Shown one piece after another: positions 8,860-17,123 of a DNA stretch of 64,000 nucleotides. The stretch is from NCBI RefSeq assembly GCF_900215205.1, contig NZ_OBDY01000015.1, positions 21,324-85,323 on the forward strand. Direction: 5' to 3'. Within the stretch, counting starts at the first letter, position 1, and each line of letters opens with the position of its first letter. This DNA comes from Paractinoplanes atraurantiacus. Lineage in GTDB: Bacteria; Actinomycetota; Actinomycetes; Mycobacteriales; Micromonosporaceae. The translations under genes were made by a program, and so were the position numbers. A model generated the notes under the pieces. It saw only the letters and a list, made by a program, of their open reading frames with translations. It ran no database searches and was not told where the DNA came from.

Positions 8860-9399
8860 GTGGACGAGACGCTGAACAAGCCCGGCCGCGTGCCGACGGC
8901 GGCCGAGGAAGACCGGTTCTGGACCCTGATCGAGTCGGCTTGGCAGCGCCTCGGCCCCGAACCGCTCGCGCTGCGCCGGGCGCTGATCGGCCGCGGCCCC
9001 GGGGACGAGGATTTCGAGCTGTACGCCCTCGACGGCTGGCTGGCGCCTTTCCTGCGGACGTTGACCGAGCTGTCCGCCGAGCTGTCCAGCGCCGACCTGG
9101 CCGACCTCGACCGCGTCCTCGAACGCAAGCTCCACGACATCGACCGCGCCGACATCCACGAGGTGACCGACGGCTCCGACGACGGCTTCCTGTACGCCCG
9201 AGGCTTCATCGTCGCCCTGGGCCGCGACTTCTACGAGGCCGTCCAGCGCGATCCCGCCCTCGCCGTCCTCGACGCCGACTGCGAGGAGATGTGCTACTTC
9301 TTCGCCCACCTCCACGAGGACCGCTTCGGCGCCCGGCCCGGCCGCGACTCCACGATCACCCGCGAGACCGGCGGCAACCTGGCCGGCTGGACCCCCTGA
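8860..9399 (+). CDS. DUF4240 domain protein
   Basis: A 179-residue soluble protein that starts with GTG. After about 15 residues it follows the DUF4240 pattern: FWTLIESAW, then a helical region with L-x3-L repeats, YARGFIVALGRDFYEAV and a C-terminal acidic helix. Members are found in many actinomycetes as stand-alone genes and have no known function; some lie near toxin-immunity genes, but nothing here supports that role. The start lies 10 bp after the PucR-type regulator, so the two are probably co-transcribed. Confidence 0.8.
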   Translation: MDETLNKPGRVPTAAEEDRFWTLIESAWQRLGPEPLALRRALIGRGPGDEDFELYALDGWLAPFLRTLTELSAELSSADLADLDRVLERKLHDIDRADIHEVTDGSDDGFLYARGFIVALGRDFYEAVQRDPALAVLDADCEEMCYFFAHLHEDRFGARPGRDSTITRETGGNLAGWTP

Positions 9400-9468
9400 C
9401 CCGCCTCACCGAGTCGGCGCGGGCCGCCGTCACCACTGTGGATGGCTGGCGGCCCGACATCGATTCCG

Positions 9469-11250
9469 CTACGGCGTGACCACCCGGCCGCCCAAGGTCA
9501 CCACCAGCTTGCCGTCGGCGGCGTAGGACCAGCCCAGCGCGCCCGACAGCGTGCCGCACCGGGAGCCGTTCGTGCCGCTCCAGAACTGGTTGGAGCTGTC
9601 GCTGTCCCCGACGATCTTGTCGTTGGAGCCGCTGCCGGAACGGCACGACGTGTTCGTACGGAAGACTGACGTTCCGCCGTCGAACGAGAAGTTGCGTTCC
9701 GTGTTGTCGATGCTGATGTTGTTCGAGATCGTCATCGTGCCGAGGTTCCGGTTGTAGGTGAACCCGTGCTTGCCGTTGCGGTACGCGATGTTCCGCCGGA
9801 TCGTGTGGTTGACGCCGATGTCCTCGCCGCCCAGCTTGTAGCCGTTGCGGTCGCCCGCCCCGGCCTGGCTGCCGTCACTGAGCGTTCCGTTGTTGTACGA
9901 CAGCGAGTCCTCGATCGTCACCGCCCCGATCGGTCCCGTGTCCGTCTTCGTGTAAAGGTCCCAGCCGTCGTCGATGTTGTTGTGCGACACCGCGTACCGG
10001 AAGACGTTGCCTCCGCCGACCGTCAGTTTGGCCGCGAAACCGTCCGCGTCCTCACCGTCGGAGTCCGCGTTGTCGTGCGATTCCGCGCTGAGCACGAGAT
10101 TGTTCGCCGGCCATTGCGCGTTCGGCGTGTCCGACGCGATCCGCGACAGTTGCAGGCCGCTGTCGCGGTTGAAACGCGTGATCGTACGCTCGAGAATGTT
10201 GTTGCTTCCGCCCACGAAAATGCCGTTGTCACCGGCCCTCTCGACGACTATTCCCCGCACATGCCAGTAGTTGCCGTTCACGGCGAGCCCGCGGTTGGCC
10301 GGGTCTTCGGCTTGCGCCGAGAAATTCAGGACCGGGGTTTCTCCGGGGTACGCGGTGAGGACCTTCCGCGCGGATGACGTCCCATTGTTGCCGGCCGCGA
10401 TCGTCACCGTCTGCGCGAACGCGTAGGTCCCGCCGCGCAGGTAGATCGTCCCGCCCGCCGCGATCCGCGTGATGGCACTGGCCAGCGTCGTCGGCTCCGC
10501 CTGCGTGCCCGGCGCCGACGCGCTGCCACCCGGTGCCACGTAAAGAGCGCCACTCGTGGGCGGCGGGGTCGTGGGCGGTGGTGTCGTGGCCGGCGGGGAC
10601 GTGACCGGCGGCGTTGTGGGTGTCGTGCCACCTGATGAGTCGACCACCACGTCGTCGAAGCGCCCGGCCGCCGACTCAGTGAGCAGCCCGATGCGCCCGG
10701 AGGCGATCGACGTGTCGGTGGCCGAGCCCACGCTCGTCCCGTTGACCGTCCCGCTGATGGTGCTGCCGTTGACCGCCAGCCGCAGCGTGTACCAGGTGCT
10801 CGCCGAGATCGTCTGGCTGATGCCACCCAGCACCTTGACCGTGCTGCCGTTCATCGCCTCGAGCTGCACCCGGTTGCCCCCGGTCAGCGACAGCCGGTAC
10901 ATCTTGGTCGCCCCGGCCGCCCGCGCCGTCAGCGCCACCACGCCCGCGGCGGACCCGAACGACGTCGCTTTGACCCGCGCCTGCACCGCGTAGTTCGTCC
11001 ACGCCGTGTCACCCGCGAACTCGCGGGCCCGCTGACTGCCGGCGTCCGACTGCTGCAGCACCTGCGACCCGTCGGCGACCACCGACCAGGTGCCGCCCGA
11101 CTTCGACCATCCACTGGCCCCCGACTCGAAGTCGGCCGAGAAGAGCGTGGCCGCCTGCGCGTCGGCCACGGAAATCATGATTCCCGCCGCCACCACCGCG
11201 GCCGTGAATCCGGCGCCGGCAGCCCAGCGCACACGAGGGGAGGTTGACAT
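9469..11250 (-). CDS. Secreted pectate lyase, polysaccharide lyase family 9
   Basis: A 593-residue extracellular enzyme that should cleave polygalacturonate by beta-elimination. Residues 1-34 are a signal peptide, about 35-205 a laminin-G/concanavalin-like jelly roll (FSADFESGASGWSKSGGTW), then a Pro/Thr linker, then a right-handed beta-helix. The lyase core matches the Pel9A/PelL active site: the Asp in DADGF and the Asp-Asp-Gly-Trp-Asp group in NIDDGWDLY are spaced exactly like the calcium ligands D209, D233, D234 and D237 of that enzyme, and the Lys in NGYKLGG is the catalytic base equivalent of K273. The start follows AAGGAGAAAAGCTC. It stands apart from the pectin island at 40-47 kb but fits it functionally. 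Confidence 0.92.
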   Translation of the reverse strand: MSTSPRVRWAAGAGFTAAVVAAGIMISVADAQAATLFSADFESGASGWSKSGGTWSVVADGSQVLQQSDAGSQRAREFAGDTAWTNYAVQARVKATSFGSAAGVVALTARAAGATKMYRLSLTGGNRVQLEAMNGSTVKVLGGISQTISASTWYTLRLAVNGSTISGTVNGTSVGSATDTSIASGRIGLLTESAAGRFDDVVVDSSGGTTPTTPPVTSPPATTPPPTTPPPTSGALYVAPGGSASAPGTQAEPTTLASAITRIAAGGTIYLRGGTYAFAQTVTIAAGNNGTSSARKVLTAYPGETPVLNFSAQAEDPANRGLAVNGNYWHVRGIVVERAGDNGIFVGGSNNILERTITRFNRDSGLQLSRIASDTPNAQWPANNLVLSAESHDNADSDGEDADGFAAKLTVGGGNVFRYAVSHNNIDDGWDLYTKTDTGPIGAVTIEDSLSYNNGTLSDGSQAGAGDRNGYKLGGEDIGVNHTIRRNIAYRNGKHGFTYNRNLGTMTISNNISIDNTERNFSFDGGTSVFRTNTSCRSGSGSNDKIVGDSDSSNQFWSGTNGSRCGTLSGALGWSYAADGKLVVTLGGRVVTP

Positions 11251-11369
11251 GAGCTTTTCTCCTTGGAGCGATAGACGACTCCGCGATAGCCCAGGCGCGG
11301 AAAATTACAGCCGATCTCTGCAACATCTGCCCGCGTATTTGCAGCCTCCCACAACCGCAACACAGCCGA

Positions 11370-11414
11370 AATATGTCACCGCCAATACACACTCGTCAAT
11401 GCAAATGATTTGCA
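11370..11414 (-). promoter_or_regulatory. Predicted PL9 promoter with abutting palindrome
   Basis: On the minus strand TTGACG (11399-11394) and CATATT (11375-11370) are 18 bp apart. Directly upstream of the -35 lies the 15-bp perfect palindrome TGCAAATGATTTGCA (11400-11414). Extra half-sites (TTTGCAG) occur at 11338-11344 and 11420-11426. The whole 11251-11627 interval is relatively A+T-rich and contains no gene; the leader from this promoter would be about 110 nt. Confidence 0.55.
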
Positions 11415-11627
11415 GGTTTTTTGCAGCCACGTGCGCCGGCGCCATCGGGCGGACCTCGGCCCGGCCGGTGTCGAGGAGGCCCGCTTGCAGAAGAGCGCCG
11501 CCGCGAAGTCGCCCACCGAGTCCGCGGCGGCGTGACCGACCCGCCCTACCGAACCCGACGTGGCGGCTATCGCCTCGCGGATCGTCAGGGGAAGCGATGC
11601 CGGGCGCCCGGCGTAAGGCGAAGGCGA

Positions 11628-11661
11628 AAGCGGCCGGCACCCGAGTGGGCGCCGGCCGCTT
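11628..11661 (-). terminator. ftsH terminator
   Basis: An 11-bp perfect stem (11628-11638 with 11651-11661) with a 12-nt loop lies 21 bp after the ftsH stop. On the minus strand it is followed by TCGCCTTCGCC. Confidence 0.6.
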
Positions 11662-11682
11662 GAGGCGAGAGAGGCGGAGGGG

Positions 11683-13800
11683 TCAGTCGGACGGGGACGA
11701 CGCTGAGGTCGCGTCGGCGGCGACCGAGACGGGGGCCGACTCCGGGGAGACCGAGACCGGGAGGCCGGGGGCCGGGCTGGTGCCGGGGGCCTCGCCCCGG
11801 GCCACCGCGCCGGGGGCCGTGTCCCGGTCCACGCCGGCCGCGGCGTAGGCGTCGGCCTCGTCCAGGGTCTCCGTGTCCAGGAGGCGGTGGGCCAGGCGGT
11901 CCAGTTGGTCCCGGTGGGCGCGCAGGACCGACAGGGCCTCGGCGTGGCATTCCTCGACGATTTTGCGGACCTCGGCGTCGATCAGCTCCCGGGTCGCCGG
12001 GGCGATGTTGTCCGAGCCGAACGGTGACTCCTGTCCGGGCGGCGGGAGGACCGTGACCGGGCCGATGGCGTCGGACATGCCCCAGCGGCCGACCATCTGG
12101 CGGGCGATGTTGCTGACCTGGTCGAGGTCGCTCTCGGCGCCTGTCGTCATGTCGCCGAAGACGACCTCCTCGGCCGCCCGGCCGCCCAGGGCGCCGATGA
12201 TGCGGCCGCGCAGGTACTCGGCCGAATAGCCGTAGCGGTCCGTGTTCGGGCTCTGGAAGGTGACGCCCAGGGCCTGGCCGCGCGGGATGATCGAGATCTT
12301 GCGGACCGGGTCGGCGCCGGGGGTCAGCATGCCCAGCAGGGCGTGGCCCGACTCGTGGTAGGCCGTACGGGTCTTCTCCTCCGGGGTCAGCATGAGGCCG
12401 CGGACCGTGCCCAGCGTGATCTTCTCGAGGGCGTCGGTGAAGTCGTTGTTGGCCACCTGCTCGTGCCCGCGCCGGGCCGCCAGCAGGGCCGCCTCGTTGA
12501 CCAGGTTCTTCAGGTCGGCGCCGACGAAGCCGGGCGTGGACGACGCGATGCCCTGCAGGTCGACGCCGGGGGCCACCGGCACGCCCCGGGTGTGCACCTC
12601 GAGGATCTGGCGGCGGCCGGCCAGGTCGGGCGGGCTCACCGTGACCCGGCGGTCGAAGCGGCCGGGGCGCAGCAGGGCCGGGTCGAGGATCTCGGTGCGG
12701 TTGGTGGCGGCCAGCACGACCACGCCCTCGCTGCCCGTGAAGCCGTCCATCTCGGTCAGGATCTGGTTGAGGGTCTGCTCGCGCTCGTCGTTGCCGCCCA
12801 GCGACGCCGACCCGCCGCGGGCCCGGCCGATCGCGTCGAGCTCGTCGATGAAGATGATCGACGGGGCGACCTTTTTGGCCTGGTCGAACAGGTCGCGGAC
12901 GCGGCTGGCGCCGATGCCGACGATCGCCTCGATGAACTCGGAGGCCGAGATCGAGAAGAACGGCACTTTGGCCTCGCCGGCCACCGCGCGGGCCAGCAGC
13001 GTCTTGCCGGTGCCGGGCGGGCCGGACAGCAGCACGCCGTGCGGGATCTGCGCGCCGAGCTTGCGGTACTTGCCGGGTTCGCGCAGGAAGTCGACGATCT
13101 CGGTGACCTCCTGCTCGACCGATTCGATGCCGGCCACGTCGGCGAACGTCGTCCGGGGGCCGCCTTCCGGCTCGTACAACTTGGCCTTGGATTTGCCGAA
13201 TCCGCCGAGCCCGCCGCCGGAGAGCGCGCCCGCCGAGCGCCGCGCGATCCAGACGAAGATGCCGACCAGCAGCAGCGTGGGCCCGAAACCGACGAGGAGT
13301 TGCTGCCACAGCGGCGCCGGCGCGTCCGGCGGGTTCGCGTTGACCGGCACGTTCTTGGCCTGGAGCTGGGCGAAGAGGTTGTCGTCGGCGAACGACGGCC
13401 GCTCGGTGCTGAACCGCTCGACCTGCTCCGACTTCGTCTCGCCGCTCGGCGTGTAGGCCACTTCCTTCTTGAACTGGCCCTCGATCGTCTCCCCGGTCGA
13501 GGTGATCTCGGAGACGTTGTCGGCCTGGACCTGGGTGAGGAAGTACGTGTACGACACCGCGGTACGCTCCGGCGGCGCCAGCAGCACCGACGAGATGATC
13601 CAGTTGAGCGCCAGCAGGATCACCAGCGTCACGCCGAACCGGACCCACGACGACCGCTGCGGCTTCTGCGGTTCGGGCGGGGGCGCGGGCGGCGCGCCCT
13701 CCACCTTCCACGGGTGGGGGCGGTGCGGCTGGTTCTGCGGCGGCTTGTCGGCGGGCATGTTCGCGAAGCTACCCCCGCCGAATGACGGGAATGCGTTCAC
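11683..13800 (-). CDS. ftsH: ATP-dependent zinc metalloprotease FtsH (divergent paralogue)
   Basis: A 705-residue membrane AAA protease. Order of parts: Pro-rich cytoplasmic tail, helix 1 (about 55-74), a small external domain, helix 2 (about 168-187), AAA module with Walker A GPPGTGKT (260-267), Walker B IIFIDE (315-320) and DPALLRPGRFDR, then the protease with HESGH (482-486) and third zinc ligand Asp558. It degrades unfolded membrane and cytosolic proteins. The pore loop reads IVG (293-295) instead of FVG, and Walker B continues as LDAIG; both set it apart from the main housekeeping FtsH. A GTG at 13800 is the longest start; an ATG at 13758 is an alternative. It stands alone between two terminators and is not linked to hpt, folE or folK, which usually sit near the primary actinobacterial ftsH. 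Confidence 0.93.
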   Translation of the reverse strand: MNAFPSFGGGSFANMPADKPPQNQPHRPHPWKVEGAPPAPPPEPQKPQRSSWVRFGVTLVILLALNWIISSVLLAPPERTAVSYTYFLTQVQADNVSEITSTGETIEGQFKKEVAYTPSGETKSEQVERFSTERPSFADDNLFAQLQAKNVPVNANPPDAPAPLWQQLLVGFGPTLLLVGIFVWIARRSAGALSGGGLGGFGKSKAKLYEPEGGPRTTFADVAGIESVEQEVTEIVDFLREPGKYRKLGAQIPHGVLLSGPPGTGKTLLARAVAGEAKVPFFSISASEFIEAIVGIGASRVRDLFDQAKKVAPSIIFIDELDAIGRARGGSASLGGNDEREQTLNQILTEMDGFTGSEGVVVLAATNRTEILDPALLRPGRFDRRVTVSPPDLAGRRQILEVHTRGVPVAPGVDLQGIASSTPGFVGADLKNLVNEAALLAARRGHEQVANNDFTDALEKITLGTVRGLMLTPEEKTRTAYHESGHALLGMLTPGADPVRKISIIPRGQALGVTFQSPNTDRYGYSAEYLRGRIIGALGGRAAEEVVFGDMTTGAESDLDQVSNIARQMVGRWGMSDAIGPVTVLPPPGQESPFGSDNIAPATRELIDAEVRKIVEECHAEALSVLRAHRDQLDRLAHRLLDTETLDEADAYAAAGVDRDTAPGAVARGEAPGTSPAPGLPVSVSPESAPVSVAADATSASSPSD

Positions 13801-13813
13801 GTGATGAGCGTGA

Positions 13814-13845
13814 CTTCCCGGCCGGCGGGAACGCCGGCCGGGAAG
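13814..13845 (-). terminator. Terminator of the triple-repeat protein gene
   Basis: A perfect 14-bp stem (13814-13827 with 13832-13845) with a GGAA tetraloop lies 7 bp after the stop codon at 13853. Confidence 0.75.
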
Positions 13846-13852
13846 GGGTGAT

Positions 13853-15022
13853 TCAGCTGTTCAGCGAGCAGGGGGCGAGGCCCTCGGCGTTCAGGTTCGG
13901 CTTGGCCGCGTTACGCCCGATCGCCGTCTCGATGCGGTTGATCGTCGCGAAACGCTTGTCCTCCAGCGGCCCGAGAATGGCGTTCTGGATGAAGTTCGGG
14001 CCACCCTGGCCGACGGTCGAGGCGATCCGGTTGTTGGCTTCCTTGATCTGCGTGTTCAGCAGTTCCAGGTTGCGCTGGACCTCGGCCTGGGCCTGAGCGG
14101 GAATGGCCGGCAGATTGTTCAGAGCCGGGCAGTTGACGGTGGCGACCGCCACATTCCCGCCGTTTCCACCGTTTCCGGCCGCGGGCACCTCGACGGGCTG
14201 CTCGGTCGAGGCCCCGCCGTTCTGGTTCAGCGAGCACCCGGAAAGCCCTTCGGCGTTCAGGTTCGGCTTGGCCGCGTTGCGCCCGATCGCCGTCTCGATG
14301 CGGTTGATGGTCGCGAAACGCTTGTCCTTCAGCGGGCCCAGAATCGCATTCTGGATGAAGTTCGCGCCGCCCTGGCCGACGGTCGAGGCGATCCGGTTGT
14401 TGGCTTCCTTGATCTGCGTGTTCAGCAGTTCCAGGTTGCGCTGCACCTCGGCCTGGGCCTGCGCCGGAACGGCCGGCAGGTTGTTCAGCTGCGGGCAGTT
14501 GACGGTCGGCAGAGCCGCGTTGTTCCCGCCACCACCGGCGTTGCCGGTGTTGCCCGAACCCGCGGCCGGGACATCGACCGGCTGCTGCGCCGACGATCCG
14601 CCGTTCTGGTTCAGCGAGCAGCCGGAAAGCCCTTCGGCGTTCAGGTTCGGCTTGGCCGCGTTGCGCCCGATCGCCGTCTCGATGCGGTTGATGGTCGCGA
14701 AACGCTTGTCCTTCAGGGGCCCGAGAATGGCGTTCTGAATGAAGTTCGGCCCGCCCTGGCCCACCGTCGAGGCGATCCGGTTGTTCGCCTCCCGGATCTG
14801 CGTGTTGAGCAGTTCCAGGTTCTGCTTGACTTCGGCCTGGGCCTGCGCCGGAACGGCCGGGAGATTGTTCACCTGTGGACAGTTCACCGTCGGCACGGTC
14901 TCCGCCGCCGATGCCACTCCGAGCCCGACGCCCGTGAGAACCACCGCGACTCCCGCCACTCCCGCGCCGATCTGCCAGCGGCGCGTGTTGGCACGGGACT
15001 TGTTGAATCGGGATCTGTACAT
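13853..15022 (-). CDS. Secreted protein of three tandem 94-residue units
   Basis: A 389-residue exported protein of no recognised family. A basic N-terminus and hydrophobic stretch (residues 18-39) end in ASA, a signal peptidase I site. The mature protein is three nearly identical units at about 45-138, 173-266 and 295-388, joined by Gly/Asn/Ala/Pro linkers. Each unit begins TVNCP and ends CSLN, with Cys pairs 48/135, 176/263 and 298/385, always 87 residues apart, so one disulphide per unit is likely. Between them the unit is mostly helical (AEVQRNLELLNTQIKEANNR). The ATG at 15022 was chosen because it starts the signal peptide and has GGAAGG ten bases upstream; the open frame continues to 15301 through non-coding sequence. 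A CebR-like box precedes it. Function unknown; regulation by cello-oligosaccharides is an inference. Confidence 0.85.
   Translation of the reverse strand: MYRSRFNKSRANTRRWQIGAGVAGVAVVLTGVGLGVASAAETVPTVNCPQVNNLPAVPAQAQAEVKQNLELLNTQIREANNRIASTVGQGGPNFIQNAILGPLKDKRFATINRIETAIGRNAAKPNLNAEGLSGCSLNQNGGSSAQQPVDVPAAGSGNTGNAGGGGNNAALPTVNCPQLNNLPAVPAQAQAEVQRNLELLNTQIKEANNRIASTVGQGGANFIQNAILGPLKDKRFATINRIETAIGRNAAKPNLNAEGLSGCSLNQNGGASTEQPVEVPAAGNGGNGGNVAVATVNCPALNNLPAIPAQAQAEVQRNLELLNTQIKEANNRIASTVGQGGPNFIQNAILGPLEDKRFATINRIETAIGRNAAKPNLNAEGLAPCSLNS
13859..14890 (-). repeat. Three long coding repeats (about 282 bp each)
   Basis: The repeat units of the secreted protein occupy 14609-14890, 14225-14506 and 13859-14140. 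They are close to identical in DNA as well as protein (for example the GGCGTTCAGGTTCGGCTTGG stretch occurs in all three), which shows recent duplication or gene conversion. Confidence 0.9.
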
Positions 15023-15073
15023 TGGGACTGCGCCTTCCGCCATGGGAGAACCAACGTGCTTCTCCCGTCCATA

Positions 15074-15087
15074 CGGGAGCGCTCCCA
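15074..15087. promoter_or_regulatory. CebR/CelR-like operator
   Basis: CGGGAGCGCTCCCA matches 13 of 14 positions of TGGGAGCGCTCCCA, the published operator of the cellobiose-responsive LacI-family repressors CebR and CelR. The inner 12 bases form a perfect palindrome. It lies 52 bp upstream of the ATG of the triple-repeat protein, just downstream of a possible -35 (TTGATC on the minus strand). No cebR gene is in the window. Confidence 0.6.
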
Positions 15088-15181
15088 CGGGCGGATCAAC
15101 GCCAAGAGAATTTTTTCCAGGATTTTGTACTCGGCAGCGGGCACCCCACCGCAAGATCGCGGCTCCCGCCACTCGGCATCG

Positions 15182-15210
15182 GCTGGGTGCGGCGCGAGGC
15201 CGCACCCAGC
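15182..15210 (-). terminator. Terminator of the SDR gene
   Basis: A perfect 12-bp stem (15182-15193 with 15199-15210) with a 5-nt loop lies 30 bp past the stop of the minus-strand SDR gene. Confidence 0.65.
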
Positions 15211-15240
15211 TTCCGGCCATGTGGGTTTCGGAAGACCGGC

Positions 15241-16098
15241 TCAGCCGTCGTACGACCCGTTCGCGATGTCCTGCAGCAACGAGGGCCGCGACGGCTTCCA
15301 CGACAACACCGTGCGCGCCTTCTCGCCGGACGCCTGCTGGTCGAGCAGCAGCGCCTCACCGAAGGCGCCGAGACGCTCCACCAGCGCTTCGGAAGTCTCG
15401 GGAACGACCGTGCCGAGGCCGAGCCGGCCCGCCAGCGCCTCACCGATCTCGCTCGTCGCCGGGTTGTCGCCGCTCACCCCGAGGAACGTCGAGCCCGCCT
15501 CGGCCCGCTCCAGCGCGGCCACGTAGAGCTCGGCCAGGTCGTCGACGTGCACGGTGGTCCAGTGCTGCGTGCCCGGCCCGACGAAGGTGCCGGCCCGCGC
15601 CGCGGCCACCGCCACGTTGGGGATGCCGCCGCCGTGGCCGTAGACGACGCCCGGCTCGATCAGGATCGACCGGACGCCCGGCGCCCGCAGCACCTTCGTG
15701 TCGACCGCCTCGCGCCACGCGGTCAGGGCCGGCGCGTCCCGCGGCGTGTCCTCGTCGACGACGCCCGCGCCATGAACCCAGATCCCGCCCGTACGGACAA
15801 ATGTCTTGCCCGAACCCAGACCCTCGAGAACCGCGTCGGCGAAGGCGGTCTCGGCGTCCTTGCTGTCCGCCCCGCCCGGCGACGCCACGGTGATCACCGC
15901 ATCGGCCTCCGAAGCGAGCTTCGTGACCAGCGGGCCGTCGGTGATGTCACCGACGACGGCGGCCGCACCCTTACCCCGTACCACCGAAGCCTTGTCCTCG
16001 CCGCGCACCAGCGCGGTGACCGAGTGACCCGCCGTGACCAGGGCCGGAAGCAGCGCCGACCCGATGTAGCCGGTCGAGCCGGCCAGAAGAATCTTCAT
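15241..16098 (-). CDS. Atypical SDR / NAD(P)-dependent epimerase-like protein
   Basis: A 285-residue Rossmann-fold protein of the extended or atypical SDR group. The nucleotide-binding motif GSTGYIGS is at residues 7-14, with VYGHGGG and TTVHVDDLA further along as in nucleoside-sugar epimerases, but no YxxxK catalytic pair is evident. Such proteins act as reductases or as redox sensors. It is transcribed away from a LysR regulator 84 bp away, the usual layout of a LysR protein and its target gene, so it is probably activated by that regulator. Substrate unknown. Confidence 0.85.
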   Translation of the reverse strand: MKILLAGSTGYIGSALLPALVTAGHSVTALVRGEDKASVVRGKGAAAVVGDITDGPLVTKLASEADAVITVASPGGADSKDAETAFADAVLEGLGSGKTFVRTGGIWVHGAGVVDEDTPRDAPALTAWREAVDTKVLRAPGVRSILIEPGVVYGHGGGIPNVAVAAARAGTFVGPGTQHWTTVHVDDLAELYVAALERAEAGSTFLGVSGDNPATSEIGEALAGRLGLGTVVPETSEALVERLGAFGEALLLDQQASGEKARTVLSWKPSRPSLLQDIANGSYDG

Positions 16099-16156
16099 GC
16101 GTCAACAAGTACCCGCGCCAGCTATCCGCCACCAACGAATAGTTGTGATCCCACTC

Positions 16157-16171
16157 ATCGCCTCAGGCGAT
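16157..16171. promoter_or_regulatory. Possible LysR binding site
   Basis: ATCGCCTCAGGCGAT is a palindrome with 6-bp arms and 3-bp centre in the 84-bp gap between the SDR gene and the LysR gene. It ends 11 bp before the lysR start, so binding would also allow autorepression. Its T-N11-A spacing is that of a LysR box. Confidence 0.45.
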
Positions 16172-16182
16172 AAGCTGGCCGC

Positions 16183-17079
16183 GTGGAACAGCGCCAGCTC
16201 CAGTTCTTCGTCGCCGTCGCGGAAGAGCTCAGCTTCACCCGCGCCGCCCGCCGCACCCACGCGGTGCAGTCGACGGTGTCGGCCAGCGTCCGGGCGCTGG
16301 AGCGCGACCTCGGCGCCCCACTGTTCGAGCGCAGCACCAGCAAGGTCACGCTCACCGAGGCCGGCAAGGCCCTGCTCCCCCAGGCCCGCCGCGCCCTGGA
16401 CTCCCTCGACCAGGCCCGCGAGGCGGTCAACGGCGTGCTCGGCGGGGTCACCGGCAGCCTGCGCGTGGGCACGCTGAGCGGCCTGACCGTGGTCGACCTG
16501 CGCTCGCTGGTCCGCGACTTCCGCGAGCGCTACCCCGAGGTCCAGCTGAGCCTGAGCATCGACGCGGCCGGCACCGACGGCCTCCTGGAGGGCGTGCGCA
16601 CGGGCACGCTGGACGTCGCTTTCGTCGGCGTTCAAAACCCGGTTCCGGGTGTACGCCTCGACCCGATCACGACCTTCCAGCCGCGCCTGCTGGTCCCGGC
16701 CCACCATCCGCTGGCCACCCGCGACAGCGTCACCCGGGCCGAGGTGGCGGCCGAACCGTTCATCGACCTGCCGGCCGGCTTCTGCAACCGCTCCCGCACC
16801 GACACCGACTTCCGCGGAGCGGGCATAACCCGCCAGATAGCGGTCGAGGTCAGCGACCTGAGCACGGTCCCCAGCTTCGTCGAGTCCGGCATCGGCATAG
16901 CCCTGGTGCCACCCCTGGTCACCGAGACCATGACGACGGTCGTCGCGGTCCCCCTCGACCCACCCGCCGAGTCCTGGACCCTGGCGGTGGCGACGGCACT
17001 GTCGATGGCACCCACGAGGGCGACAAAGGCCTTCCTCGACCTGATCGACAGCCACGTGGTGCAGCGCGAGCGCTACTGA
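16183..17079 (+). CDS. LysR-family transcriptional regulator
   Basis: A 298-residue LysR protein starting at GTG. The winged HTH covers residues 1-60 (LQFFVAVAEELSFTRAARRT, VQSTVSASVRALERDLGAPL, LTEAGKALLPQARRAL). The periplasmic-binding-like effector domain runs from about 90 to 290. It is divergent from the SDR gene, which is its probable target. The effector is not predictable. Confidence 0.92.
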   Translation: MEQRQLQFFVAVAEELSFTRAARRTHAVQSTVSASVRALERDLGAPLFERSTSKVTLTEAGKALLPQARRALDSLDQAREAVNGVLGGVTGSLRVGTLSGLTVVDLRSLVRDFRERYPEVQLSLSIDAAGTDGLLEGVRTGTLDVAFVGVQNPVPGVRLDPITTFQPRLLVPAHHPLATRDSVTRAEVAAEPFIDLPAGFCNRSRTDTDFRGAGITRQIAVEVSDLSTVPSFVESGIGIALVPPLVTETMTTVVAVPLDPPAESWTLAVATALSMAPTRATKAFLDLIDSHVVQRERY

Positions 17080-17123
17080 AACTGCCACACTGCTCTCGTC
17101 TCCTCAGGTGAGAAGGAGCAGCC

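Noticed and set aside
11585..13711. 708-codon minus-strand frame overlapping ftsH in another frame
   Set aside because: Shadow frame: no domain and Arg/Gly/Pro-rich, while the ftsH frame has every family motif.
15044..15301. N-terminal extension of the triple-repeat protein to a GTG at 15301
   Set aside because: It crosses the SDR terminator and the operator and would bury the signal peptide.
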